NCBI GenBank assembly: GCA_964402985.1
Contig: CAYOET010000222.1
Location: forward strand, 1 to 27,196
DNA from: JADYYB01 sp964402985
Lineage (GTDB): Bacteria; Pseudomonadota; Alphaproteobacteria; Rhizobiales; Kaistiaceae
Length of the DNA stretch: 27,196 nt
Reading direction: 5' to 3'
The notes under the pieces are model-generated. The model was not told the origin of the DNA. It searched no databases and worked only from the letters and a program-made list of their open reading frames with translations. The translations under genes were made by a program, and so were the position numbers. The stretch's first letter is position 1. Every line of letters begins with the position of its first letter. Positions 15,226-24,402 of this stretch are shown here, piece by piece.

Positions 15226-15229
<4 letters not shown>
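14234..15229 (+). CDS. Diacylglycerol/lipid kinase family protein
   Basis: This 331-residue protein of the YegS/BmrU/DagK type would phosphorylate a lipid hydroxyl (diacylglycerol, sphingoid base or similar) with ATP at the inner membrane. Motifs are VNDKSG at about 36-41 (phosphate loop), VVVAGGDGS at 96-104 (nucleotide-binding GGDG), and IVPTGTANSLARWLG at 121-135. A C-terminal beta-rich domain with FNVDGD near the end holds the conserved DGE/DGD-type motif. The ATG at 14234 has no ribosome site. GTG at 14270 has AAGGGGG just before it and fits the EcfG-like promoter better; it would remove 12 residues with no domain content. The stop codon shares CTAG with the convergent ABC gene. Confidence 0.88.
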
Positions 15230-17124
<1,895 letters not shown>

Positions 17125-17153
17125 CTGCTGCTAGCGTCCTGCCGGTGCGGGCC

Positions 17154-18035
17154 TCAGCCGGACAGGCCGGCGTTGCGGGCGACGATCTTGGCGATCGCCG
17201 ACCAGTCGATATCGTCGCCTTCGCTCGCCACCGTGGCAAGGAGGTGGTCGTGGACGATGCCGAGGAACGGCATCGGCACCCGCGCGTTTCCGGCGGCCTC
17301 CGCCATAAGGCGCATGTCCTTCAGCGCAAGCGGCGCGGTGAACCCGGCCGGGCGGTACCGCTCCTCGATGAGGATCTCGCCGTAGTTCCTGTAGACCGGC
17401 GCATCGAACTGCGTGCCGCGCAGGACCTCGAGGAAGGTGGTCTTCGACACGCCGCCCTTGAGTGCGACGGTCATCGCCTCGGCCATCGCCTCGACCGCTG
17501 ACATGATCATGAAGTTCCCGCACAGCTTCACGAGGTTGGCCGCCTCGGGCCGCTCGCCGACCACGAAGGTGCGCCGGCCCATTGCGTTGAGCAGCGGCTG
17601 GACGGTTTCGATGGCATGCGGGGCTCCGGCGGCGATGATGTTGAGCTGCGCCGATTCGGCGGCGGTCGGCCGCCCGAACACCGGCGCGGAGATGTAGACG
17701 GTCGCGCGCTCGGCATGCGCCTTGGCGAGACGCTCGGCGAGCGCGACGCTGATGGTGCTCATCCCGATATGGATGGCGTCCTCGCGCATCGTCTCGAGGA
17801 TCGCGCCCTTGCCGAAGGTAAGCTCCTCGACCGCTGCGTCGTCGGCGAGCATGGTGATCACCGCGTCGCCCGTGGCGGCGTCGGCGACGGTGTGCACCTC
17901 GAGCGCGCCGGCGAGGATCGCCGGGCCGGCCTTGCCGGGTGTCCGGTTCCAGAGCTTCACGCTGTGGCCGGCCTTGGCGAGGTTGGCGGCCATCGCGGTG
18001 CCCATGCGGCCGAGGCCGATAAATCCAACGTCCAT
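17154..18035 (-). CDS. NAD(P)-dependent beta-hydroxyacid dehydrogenase family protein
   Basis: The protein is 293 residues. The N-terminal Rossmann domain opens with VGFIGLGRMGTAMAANLAKAGH (GxGxxG dinucleotide site) and NRT follows the second strand, which hints at NADP preference. The family catalytic lysine lies in VKLCGNFMIMSAVEAMAEAM near residue 170. The C-terminal helical domain is of normal length. The family includes 3-hydroxyisobutyrate, tartronate semialdehyde and glyoxylate/succinic semialdehyde reductases, and sequence alone does not separate these. The start has a GAGGAGAT site that overlaps the stop codon of the upstream Bcr gene, 10 bases away. Clustering with exporters and MarR suggests carbonyl or aldehyde detoxification, which is inference. 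Confidence 0.9.
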   Translation of the reverse strand: MDVGFIGLGRMGTAMAANLAKAGHSVKLWNRTPGKAGPAILAGALEVHTVADAATGDAVITMLADDAAVEELTFGKGAILETMREDAIHIGMSTISVALAERLAKAHAERATVYISAPVFGRPTAAESAQLNIIAAGAPHAIETVQPLLNAMGRRTFVVGERPEAANLVKLCGNFMIMSAVEAMAEAMTVALKGGVSKTTFLEVLRGTQFDAPVYRNYGEILIEERYRPAGFTAPLALKDMRLMAEAAGNARVPMPFLGIVHDHLLATVASEGDDIDWSAIAKIVARNAGLSG

Positions 18036-18045
18036 GGCGATCTCC

Positions 18046-19299
18046 TCAGGGGCGGGGGGTGGCGGGATGGGTCGGGTGGAAGAGGCGGCCGCGCTCGGTC
18101 CACAGCACGAGGGCGAGCGAGACCAGCCCGCACGCCAGGAACCCGATCGTCAGCGGCACCGTCGTGCCGTCGAAGAGCTGCCCGAGCAGCGAGCCGACCA
18201 GCGCACCGCCGACGGTCGTGAACGTGCCCTGAACCGACGACCCGGTGCCGGCGATATGGCCGAGCGGCTCCATCGCCATCGCGCCGAAATTCGACGCGAT
18301 GAGGCCGAAGCAGAACATCATCCCCGACTGGAGGACGATGAAGGTCCAGATCGTCTCGTTGCCGCTGTAGGCGACAAGCGCGTGGACGGCCGCGAAGGCG
18401 ATGAAGCCGATGAGGCCGCCATGCGAGACGCGCCGCGTGCCGAGTCGCTCGACAATGCGCGAGTTGACGAACGAGGACACCGCCATCGTGGCGGCGACGA
18501 CCGCGAAGGCCGTCGTGAACCACGCCGGCTGGCCGAGCGCCACGGAGAACACCTGCTGCGAGGAGGCCACGAAGCCGAACAGCGCGCCGAAGAGCGCCGT
18601 CGAGGCGAGCATGTAGCCGACCGCGACTCGTGTCGTCAGCGCGAGCCTGAAGGCGGCTGCGACGCTCTTGACCGACACCGGCTTGCGGTCCTCGGCGTGC
18701 AGCGTCTCGGGAAGACGAAGCGCGATCCACACCGCGAGCACCGCCCCGATCGCCGCCAGCACCCAGAAGATCGCGTGCCACGGCGCGACGAGGACTATCC
18801 CCTGGCCGATGGTCGGCGCGATGATCGGGGCAATCAGGAACACGATGAAGGCGAGCGACATCACCCGCGCCATCGTGCGCCCGGCATAGTTGTCGCGGAC
18901 GATGGACACGGCGAGGACGCGCGTCGCGGCGGCGCCGATGCCCTGGAGGATTCGGGCGAGGATGATGGTCTCGAAGGTCGGGGCGAAGGCGGCGACGACC
19001 GTGAAGATCGTATAGAGGACGACGCCCACCAGCAGCACCGGCTTTCGCCCGAAGCGGTCGGCGAGCGTGCCGTAGACGATCTGCGCCGCGCCGAAGCCGA
19101 GGAGGTAGGAGGTGATGATCCACTGCTGCTCGTTCTCGCCGACGAGGCCGAGCGCGACGCCGATGTCGGGCAGCGCCGGCAGCATCATGTCGATGGAGAG
19201 GGCGTTGATCGCCATCATCGCCGCGATGAGCGCGACGAACTCGCGAAAGCTCATCCCCGGATGGGGAACGGCGACAGCCTTGGTGGTCGGTTGAAGCAT
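18046..19299 (-). CDS. Bcr/CflA family multidrug efflux MFS transporter
   Basis: This 417-residue membrane protein has 12 predicted helices. It carries the drug:H+ antiporter-1 hallmarks: IDMMLPALPDIG in the first helix (conserved in Bcr/CflA), the motif A-like loop GTLADRFGRKPVLLVG after helix 2, and RILQGIGAAATRVLAVSIVRD in helices 4-5 (motif C-like region). Predicted substrates are small hydrophobic drugs or metabolites, as in bicyclomycin and chloramphenicol resistance members. The start could be 19299 or the internal ATG at 19254 (MSFREF). It lies 91 bases after the 43-residue membrane peptide gene and 10 bases before the dehydrogenase. Confidence 0.9.
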   Translation of the reverse strand: MLQPTTKAVAVPHPGMSFREFVALIAAMMAINALSIDMMLPALPDIGVALGLVGENEQQWIITSYLLGFGAAQIVYGTLADRFGRKPVLLVGVVLYTIFTVVAAFAPTFETIILARILQGIGAAATRVLAVSIVRDNYAGRTMARVMSLAFIVFLIAPIIAPTIGQGIVLVAPWHAIFWVLAAIGAVLAVWIALRLPETLHAEDRKPVSVKSVAAAFRLALTTRVAVGYMLASTALFGALFGFVASSQQVFSVALGQPAWFTTAFAVVAATMAVSSFVNSRIVERLGTRRVSHGGLIGFIAFAAVHALVAYSGNETIWTFIVLQSGMMFCFGLIASNFGAMAMEPLGHIAGTGSSVQGTFTTVGGALVGSLLGQLFDGTTVPLTIGFLACGLVSLALVLWTERGRLFHPTHPATPRP

Positions 19300-19390
19300 C
19301 GGGACGGCTTTCGGGTTGAAGCGAGCCTCGCCGCCCAGGTCGTGCGGGCGGCGAGGAAGAAACGCACGAGACCGGGTCCGGTGCCTCAGC

Positions 19391-19522
19391 TTACTGGCAA
19401 AGCACGCTCAGCCCGTTGAGCACGAAGGCGAAGGCCGGCGACTGGTAAGCCATCCACGTCGCGCCGAGGACGATGAGGGCGAGCGCGCCGCCGATGAGTC
19501 GCCAGGAGATGCACCGCGTCAT
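19391..19522 (-). CDS. 43-residue single-helix membrane peptide
   Basis: This very small gene starts at ATG 19522, four bases inside the end of the upstream MFS gene (ATGA overlap, 19519-19522), so it is translationally coupled. The product begins MTRCISWRL and carries one hydrophobic helix at about residues 10-28 (IGGALALIVLGATWMAYQ), then SPAFAFVLNGLSVLCQ. There are two cysteines near the ends. No family is recognised. The coupling and topology suggest a small accessory subunit or regulator of the transporter, but a non-functional overlap cannot be excluded. Confidence 0.6.
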   Translation of the reverse strand: MTRCISWRLIGGALALIVLGATWMAYQSPAFAFVLNGLSVLCQ

Positions 19523-20754
19523 GACCGCGCCTCCACAGTTCGCGCCGGCGCGATGACCGGCGTCTCGCGGATCGGGAAGTTGAGGAGCGCCGCGATCAGG
19601 CTGAGCGCGATCGAGATCCCCCAGGCGAGATCGTACGAGCCGAAGCGGTCGTAGAGGACGCCGCCCAGCCAGCCGCCGAGGAAGGCGCCGATCTGGTGCG
19701 AAAGGAACACGATGCCGCCGAGCATCGAGAGGTTCTTCACGCCGAACAGGCTGACGACGGTCCCGTTGGTAAGCGGCACGGTCGACAGCCAAAGCAGGCC
19801 GAGGAGGGCGCCGAAAGCGTAAGCCGAAAACGTAGTCAGCGGCAGCATGACGAAGCCGGCGATGATCACCCCGCGGGCGAGATAGATCCAGCCGAGCATC
19901 ATCGGCTTTCGGTGCCGCCCGCCCCACAGCCCCGCATAGTAGGTGCCGGCGACGTTCACGAGGCCGATCAGCGCCAGCACGGTCGTGGCGACGCCGGCGC
20001 CGATCCCGGCATCGAGGAGATAAGCGGGCAGGTGGACCGAGATGAACACGATCTGGAAGCCACAGACGAAGAAGCCGAGGAAGAGGAGCCAGAAGCCGCG
20101 GTGGCGGACGGCGAGGCGCAGCGCGTCAGTGGCCGAGAAATCCGAGGCCAAAGTGGCGAGGGTGGCGACTTGCGGCTGACGCTTCTCGAACAGCACGACC
20201 GAGAGCGGCACGATCGCGAGGACGAGGGCGGAGAGGACGGCGAAACCGGCCGACCAGCCGATCGCCTCGATGAGGGCGAAGGTCACCGGCAGCATGATGA
20301 ACTGGCCGAACGAGCCCACCGCCGTCCCGATTCCGAGGACGAGGCTCCGCCGCTCGGGCGAGGTGTTGCGGCCGAGGACGCCGAAGATGATCGAGAACGC
20401 CGTGCCGCTGAGGCCAAGGCCGACCAGCACGCCGCCGGCCAGCACGAAGCCGGTCGGGCCGGACGGGTAGCCCATCAGCAGAAGCCCGGCCGCGTAGAAG
20501 AACGCCCCTGCCAGCGCGACCTTGCCGGCGCCGATGCGGTCGGCGAGCGCGCCGGTGAACGGCTGCGCGATGCCCCAGACGAGGTTCTGCAGCGCGATGG
20601 TGAAGGCGAAGGTCTCGCGGCCCCAGCCGGTGTCGGCGGTGATCGGCTGGAGGAATAGGCCGAACCCGTGCCGGATGCCGAGCGAGAGCGCCAGCACCAG
20701 CGAGCCGGCGACGAGAATGAGTTGCGGCGTCCGCCAGTTCGTGGACGTGGACAT
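19519..20754 (-). CDS. MFS transporter (monocarboxylate/oxalate-formate-type)
   Basis: The protein is 411 residues from ATG 20754 (MSTSTNW), which has GGAG six bases upstream; an in-frame ATG at 20775 lacks one. It has 12 helices. The N-terminal half contains SLGIRHGFGLFLQPITADTGWGRETFAFTIALQNLVWGIAQPF and GALADRIGAGKVALAG. This pattern is typical of the MCT/OFA branch of the major facilitator superfamily, often annotated as YbfB-like or CynX-like. Later segments include YYAGLWGGRHRKPMMLG and SHQIGAFLGGWLGGVLYDRFGSYD. The substrate is not predictable. It lies directly downstream of the marR gene (49 bases) and overlaps the small membrane peptide gene. Confidence 0.9.
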   Translation of the reverse strand: MSTSTNWRTPQLILVAGSLVLALSLGIRHGFGLFLQPITADTGWGRETFAFTIALQNLVWGIAQPFTGALADRIGAGKVALAGAFFYAAGLLLMGYPSGPTGFVLAGGVLVGLGLSGTAFSIIFGVLGRNTSPERRSLVLGIGTAVGSFGQFIMLPVTFALIEAIGWSAGFAVLSALVLAIVPLSVVLFEKRQPQVATLATLASDFSATDALRLAVRHRGFWLLFLGFFVCGFQIVFISVHLPAYLLDAGIGAGVATTVLALIGLVNVAGTYYAGLWGGRHRKPMMLGWIYLARGVIIAGFVMLPLTTFSAYAFGALLGLLWLSTVPLTNGTVVSLFGVKNLSMLGGIVFLSHQIGAFLGGWLGGVLYDRFGSYDLAWGISIALSLIAALLNFPIRETPVIAPARTVEARS

Positions 20755-20803
20755 TGAAGACTCCGAACCGGGCATATGCCCGCAAAATCTCGAAAGAGAA
20801 AGA

Positions 20804-21220
20804 TCAGGCGGTGAGGGTGGCGAGGTCCGCCGCGATGCGGAGGAGGGCTTTTCGCTTTTCGGGGCCGAGCCTCTCGGCGAGCCGGGCCTGCGCGTCCTCC
20901 CACAGCGGCGTTGCCGCCTCGATGAAGCGGAGCCCTTTGGGCGTTACCGCTACCGACCGGGTTCGCTCGTCGGAACCGGGGCCGAGCGTCACCAGGCCGT
21001 TGCGGGCGAGCACCTTGATGTTGCGCCCGAGCGTCGAGCGGTCGAGCGCGATGGCGTCGGCGAGCTCGGTGATGCTCGGTTCGCCCATGCGCCGCACGTT
21101 GCGAAGGAGAGCGAACTGGGTGGCCTTGATCCCCGCGCCCTCGAGCGCGTCGTCGTAGAGGCTCGTCACCGCGCGGGCGGCGCGGCGGACGGTGCTGCAC
21201 AGGCAGGGGAGGCTCTCCAT
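20804..21220 (-). CDS. MarR family transcriptional regulator
   Basis: The product is 138 residues from ATG 21220 (MESLPCLC). A longer form from 21244 (MRVYTRNP) is possible. The winged helix-turn-helix is clear: IKATQFALLRNVRR, ITELADAIALDRSTLGRNIKVLARNGLV, then a charged wing SDERTRSVAVTPKG. A C-terminal dimerisation helix follows. The N-terminal Cys-Leu-Cys is found in a MarR subgroup and could sense oxidants or electrophiles, which is inference. It heads a run of six same-strand genes (two MFS transporters, a membrane peptide, a dehydrogenase and an ABC exporter) and probably represses them together with itself. A palindrome centred at 21234-21235 is a candidate operator. Confidence 0.9.
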   Translation of the reverse strand: MESLPCLCSTVRRAARAVTSLYDDALEGAGIKATQFALLRNVRRMGEPSITELADAIALDRSTLGRNIKVLARNGLVTLGPGSDERTRSVAVTPKGLRFIEAATPLWEDAQARLAERLGPEKRKALLRIAADLATLTA

Positions 21221-21564
21221 GGGATTGCGCGTATATACCCGCATCTTCGCGCTCGCAAGCGCCGCTTCGGCGGGCAATTCGCCGAGATCGATCGCGCCGG
21301 GCGTCAGCTACCGCGACGGAAGTCGTGGTTCGGGTCGAGCGCCGGTCAGGACCCGGAGCGGAGTGCGGGCTCCAGTCGGGCTCGGGAGTTTTTCGTAACT
21401 CTAACGGCTTATGACCGATGGGGCCGAGCCGCTCCCGCATCCCATTCCAAGTCATTGGCCCAAAACGGTTTTGTCCGTTAAGACCGATTGCGTCGATCGT
21501 TACAATTTTAAGCAATTGATTGGCACCGGCTTAGAGCGCGCCGGGCGATAACCGTACGTCTCCA
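21221..21564. other. Divergent intergenic region between marR and the FecR-like gene
   Basis: About 344 bases with no convincing gene. It should contain the leftward marR promoter/operator and, in the AT-rich part at about 21460-21530, the rightward promoter of the FecR-like gene. A short inverted repeat, AACGG-TTTTGT-CCGTT, lies at 21464-21479 and could be a binding site. Confidence 0.55.
21228..21241. promoter_or_regulatory. Candidate MarR operator
   Basis: CGCGTATATACCCG is a 14-bp palindrome with a single mismatched pair around the perfect core GTATATAC. It ends eight bases upstream of the marR ATG at 21220. Its AT core in a GC-rich region and its position suit an autoregulatory operator overlapping a promoter. 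If the longer marR start at 21244 is used, the site would fall inside the coding region. Confidence 0.45.
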
Positions 21565-21969
21565 ATGTCTGAGCGTGCCATGGGCAAGGTCGTCGTCGTC
21601 GGTTTTCTGGTTTTCGCGTTCGCGCTGGTGAGCATGGCCGCGGCGCCTTCGTCCAGCATCTGGACGCTCGTTCGCCTGAGCGGTGAGGTCATCGTCCCGG
21701 AGGGCCTCGCCCAGGGCGGCACCGTTCCTGCCGACGCTACCATCACCACCGGCGCCGACGGCCGGGCGCTCCTCACCCGCGGCGGAGCGGCGATGCTGAT
21801 CGGCCCGGGCACCACGCTCACCCTCGACAGCTCGAGCCAGTGGACGATCGAGCGCGGCCACCAGGTCGTCGAGCAGAGCGACGCCGTGATCGTTCACGAG
21901 AAGGCGGAGCCGCCGCGCCCCGACTTTACCCTCGGACAATCGATCCTTGCGGCGGTCGTGAAGGCCTGA
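21565..21969 (+). CDS. FecR-domain-like membrane-anchored protein
   Basis: The product is 134 residues. An N-terminal hydrophobic segment at about residues 7-26 (GKVVVVGFLVFAFALVSMAA) is either a signal anchor or a signal peptide. The remainder carries a FecR-like beta-helical fold: LVRLSGEVIVPEGLAQGGTV, ATITTGADGRALLTRGGAAMLIGPGTTLTLD, with the usual G-x-T-x-x-G-R/A and L-x-x-G pattern. Classical FecR proteins relay siderophore signals to a FecI-type sigma factor and have an N-terminal cytoplasmic DUF4880 region. Here no such region and no sigma factor gene is present, so it is a stand-alone periplasmic FecR domain. Starts at 21565 or 21580 are both possible. It lies 101 bases before csbD on the same strand. 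Confidence 0.7.
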   Translation: MSERAMGKVVVVGFLVFAFALVSMAAAPSSSIWTLVRLSGEVIVPEGLAQGGTVPADATITTGADGRALLTRGGAAMLIGPGTTLTLDSSSQWTIERGHQVVEQSDAVIVHEKAEPPRPDFTLGQSILAAVVKA

Positions 21970-22010
21970 GGCGATCCTCGCCGCCTTCGCCGTCGAACGT
22001 CGCCCGGCCG

Positions 22011-22035
22011 GGAACTGCCTCTCTCCGAATCCGTT
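22011..22035 (+). promoter_or_regulatory. EcfG-type general stress promoter before csbD
   Basis: GGAAC (22011-22015), a 16-base spacer and CGTT (22032-22035) give an exact match to GGAAC-N16-CGTT. The -10 element is 35 bases before the csbD start, leaving a normal leader with a GGAGGTGA ribosome site. CsbD-family genes are regular members of stress regulons, which supports the call. Confidence 0.7.
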
Positions 22036-22070
22036 GTCCTACCATTCGGAACAACCCGTGGAGGTGACCA

Positions 22071-22280
22071 ATGGACTGGCATCGCGTCGAAGGGAACTGG
22101 AAGCAGCTCAAGGGCAAGGTCAAGGAGCAGTGGGGCAAGCTCACTGACGACGACCTCGACGTCATCGAAGGCCGCCGCGAGCAGCTCGAGGGCAAGATCC
22201 AGGAGCGCTACGGTTACGCCAAGGATCAGGTCCGCAACGAAGTGGACTCTTGGTACAACCGCCAGAAGTGGAACCACTAG
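22071..22280 (+). CDS. CsbD family stress response protein
   Basis: This 69-residue, highly charged, helical protein begins MDWHRVEGNWKQLKGKVKEQWGKLTDDDLDVIEG and continues REQLEGKIQERYGYAKDQVRNEVDSW. This is the full CsbD-like domain at normal length, with the characteristic W-K-x-x-K-G-x-x-K and G-x-x-x-x-L-x-G-K-I-Q pattern. Members are induced under general stress in many bacteria, but their molecular action is not known. GGAGGTGA lies five bases before the ATG, an unusually strong ribosome site. An EcfG-like promoter precedes it and a hairpin follows, so it is a monocistronic stress gene. Confidence 0.93.
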   Translation: MDWHRVEGNWKQLKGKVKEQWGKLTDDDLDVIEGRREQLEGKIQERYGYAKDQVRNEVDSWYNRQKWNH

Positions 22281-22302
22281 TCCCCGTCGAACCAGCGTTC
22301 GG

Positions 22303-22332
22303 ATGCCCGTCTTCCTTGCGGAGGCGGGCATT
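22303..22332. terminator. Hairpin between csbD and the HWE kinase
   Basis: ATGCCCGTCTTCC (22303-22315), loop TTGC, and GGAGGCGGGCAT pair with one G-T pair and one bulged T. It lies between two convergent genes (stops at 22280 and 22347). No T-run follows, so a bidirectional terminator is likely but not certain. Confidence 0.65.
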
Positions 22333-22346
22333 CCATTTCGTGCCGG

Positions 22347-23762
22347 TCAGTCGGGGATGATGGCGTCGAGTTCGTAGCGGACGCCATCCGGATGGAAGCT
22401 CAGCGTCGCCTTGCTGCGCGGCATCCCGGCCTCGATGATCCGGCTGCCGAAGCCGCGGCGCTCGGGGGCGACAACCGGCGGTCCGTTCCGTTCCGTCCAT
22501 ACGAATGTTAGCCGGCGTCCCTCCGGGCAGGGATCGATAGACCAACTGACGTCGACCTCACCCTCGGGGTCGGAAAGGGCGCCGTATTTGACCGCGTTGG
22601 TCGTCAGCTCGTTGACGAGGATCGACAGCGAGCGGGCGAGGTCGGCGCGAAGCCGCGTACTCGGCCCGCTGGTCCGGAACCGGCCGCTGCCGTCCGCGCG
22701 GAAGGGACGGGCCGCAATGTCGATGAGTTCGACGATGTCGGCGCTGCTCCAGTCCTCGCGAGTGAGCACGTCGTAGGTCCTCGCGAGCGCGGCGAGGCGT
22801 GCGTCGATGGCGGCGCGCACCTCGTTGACCTCGACGCGGCCCGCGAAGCTCATCGATGTGATCGCCTGGACGGCGGCGAGGATGTTCTTCACCCGGTGCT
22901 TGAGCTCGTGGACGAGGAAGACCTGACGCTCCTCGGCTTCCTTGCGTTCGGTGATGTCCATCACCACGCCGAGCGCGCCGCTGGGCTTGCCGTCAGATCC
23001 GACCGTCACTTCGGCGCGGAGGAGGAGCCAGCGCACCTGGCCGTGCACGAGGTAGCGGTATTCGACCTGGAACTGCCGTCCGCCCGAAGCGAGCACGGCC
23101 TGCGCCTCGGCCTGGGTGCGCTCCCTTTCGCCCGGAAAGTAGTTTGCGCGGAGCGTGGCGCGATCGAGCGGGCGGTCGGGCGGATGGCCGAGGATGCGGT
23201 TGAGCTCGGGCGAACTCCGCACCGTGTCGCTGGCGACGTCGAAATCCCACACGCCGAGGCGGGCCGCGTCGACCGCGAGGCGGAGTCTCGCCTCGCTCTC
23301 GCGGCGAAGATTCTCGGCGCGCCGCGGCTCCGTGATGTCCTGCATCGTGCCGAGATAGCGAACCGCGCGCTCGACCCCGTCGACGGTCTCGAAGAAGGCC
23401 TCGCCGAGAGCGCTGATCCAGCGGATCTCGCCGTCGGTGCGCCTGATGCGGAACTCGTAGGCCTCTTTCGCCCTTATTGCCGGATCGCGGGCGCGCTTCG
23501 ATATCTCGGTGGTGCGCGGCGAGTCCTCGGGAAGCGTCGCGGCCCGGACCGCGGCGATGCCCACTGGTCCATCGAGCGGGAAGCCGTAGATCTCGCGGGC
23601 GCGCGCCGACCACGTCATCTCGTCGGTCCGGAGGTCCCAGTCCCAGATGCCGATGTCGGCGACTCGAAGGGCCAGGCGGAGGCGCGCAGCGCCCTCCGCG
23701 TCGTCGCCCGCATTGGCTCCCGCGGTCGGCAACTCGATTGACTCTGACAATCTCAACCCCAT
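22347..23762 (-). CDS. PAS-PAS HWE-family sensor histidine kinase
   Basis: This is a 471-residue cytoplasmic sensor kinase with no membrane segment. The first PAS/PAC domain spans about 27-148 (ALRVADIGIWDWDLRTDEMTW, ending LGTMQDITEPRRAE). The second spans about 159-275 (RLAVDAARLGVWDFDV, ending VVMDITERKEAEE). The HWE core follows: HELKHRVKNILAAVQAI with the phospho-accepting His near 289, ILVNELTTNAVKYGALS as N-box, FVWTERNGPPV providing the W-x-E motif, and GFGSRII as the glycine loop. It lacks a receiver domain and has no response regulator beside it. HWE kinases often feed the PhyR/NepR/EcfG stress pathway in Alphaproteobacteria. Its position next to an EcfG-type csbD promoter fits this but does not prove it. 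Confidence 0.93.
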   Translation of the reverse strand: MGLRLSESIELPTAGANAGDDAEGAARLRLALRVADIGIWDWDLRTDEMTWSARAREIYGFPLDGPVGIAAVRAATLPEDSPRTTEISKRARDPAIRAKEAYEFRIRRTDGEIRWISALGEAFFETVDGVERAVRYLGTMQDITEPRRAENLRRESEARLRLAVDAARLGVWDFDVASDTVRSSPELNRILGHPPDRPLDRATLRANYFPGERERTQAEAQAVLASGGRQFQVEYRYLVHGQVRWLLLRAEVTVGSDGKPSGALGVVMDITERKEAEERQVFLVHELKHRVKNILAAVQAITSMSFAGRVEVNEVRAAIDARLAALARTYDVLTREDWSSADIVELIDIAARPFRADGSGRFRTSGPSTRLRADLARSLSILVNELTTNAVKYGALSDPEGEVDVSWSIDPCPEGRRLTFVWTERNGPPVVAPERRGFGSRIIEAGMPRSKATLSFHPDGVRYELDAIIPD

Positions 23763-23879
23763 TCCAGGGCGCCCACGCTCGGAGGATTGTTATACGAAAT
23801 CGGCGGGCACCCGCGACTCCTTTGAGCGGTTCAGCGCCAAGCCGGCTCAGTCTCAGCTTGAGGTGAGTCGGCTATCCAG

Positions 23880-24104
23880 CTAGTCCGGCGCAGGCAGGCA
23901 CTCGAAGCGGCTCTCGACCGCGTCGCCGCCGTCGGGCGTGATGTCCTTGAGCCAGATGATCCGGGCGAACTCGTCGCGCTGGGCGACGCACTCGGAGAAG
24001 GTGTACCGGTTGGCGTATGCCTGGACGTGGTGGGTGAGTTCCCCGCCCGGGTGCTGGACGGTGAAGAACCAGGTCAGCACCCACGACGCCGCCGTCCCGT
24101 TCAA
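23880..24104 (-). CDS. Small hypothetical protein with TTG start
   Basis: The product is 74 residues. There is no in-frame ATG. The TTG at 24104 is chosen because GGAGG lies seven bases upstream. The protein reads SWVLTWFFTVQHPGGELTHHVQAYANRYTFSECVAQRDEFARIIW and ends ESRFECLPAPD, with two cysteines. It has no signal peptide, and the hydrophobic N-terminal stretch is too short for a membrane span. Composition is normal for a real protein, while the overlapping frame is Arg-rich shadow. No family is recognised. It precedes the HWE kinase on the same strand by 117 bases. Confidence 0.65.
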   Translation of the reverse strand: MNGTAASWVLTWFFTVQHPGGELTHHVQAYANRYTFSECVAQRDEFARIIWLKDITPDGGDAVESRFECLPAPD

Positions 24105-24353
24105 GCCATCGCCTCCGCGCGGCGCTTCGCGATGACGCGCGAAGGATCGGCGTGGGTCCGGCGAGGCATCGGTCGGCGCCTTCCACCCATGGAATCAGAG
24201 TCTAGCCGAGGCCGCGCTCGCGTGCACCGGACCCGCGGACAAGGTTGCCGAGGCGAACAGATCGCCAGGGGGCAGCCTTGAGCTAGGCCGCAACCGTCGA
24301 ATGCTGCGCGAAGTTCAAGCCTCGCCTCGGCCCAAGGCGCCGCCACAAACGAA
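24105..24353. other. Intergenic stretch, nothing recognised
   Basis: Roughly 250 bases between the TTG-start gene and the hairpin of the next gene. Short open frames on both strands are Arg/Pro-rich and lack ribosome sites. No RNA gene or repeat was recognised. Confidence 0.5.
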
Positions 24354-24376
24354 AAGGCCCGGCAGTGCCGGGCCTT
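24354..24376 (-). terminator. Intrinsic terminator of the 24403-24777 gene
   Basis: AAGGCCCGG-CAGTG-CCGGGCCTT is a perfect 9-bp stem (11 bp with the loop closed). On the minus strand it is followed by TTCGTTTG, giving a T-rich tail, 26 bases past the stop of the secreted-protein gene. Confidence 0.8.
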
Positions 24377-24402
24377 CGCATACTGGTGAAGGAGAGCCTC
24401 GA

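Noticed and set aside
17264..17288. GGAAC-N16-CGTT, a third EcfG-like match on the plus strand
   Set aside because: It lies inside the minus-strand dehydrogenase gene with no plus-strand gene behind it; probably chance. It shows that single matches need context.
17722..19419. A 565-codon plus-strand open frame opposite the Bcr/CflA and dehydrogenase genes
   Set aside because: It is highly charged, low in complexity and antisense to recognisable membrane-protein helices; shadow frame.
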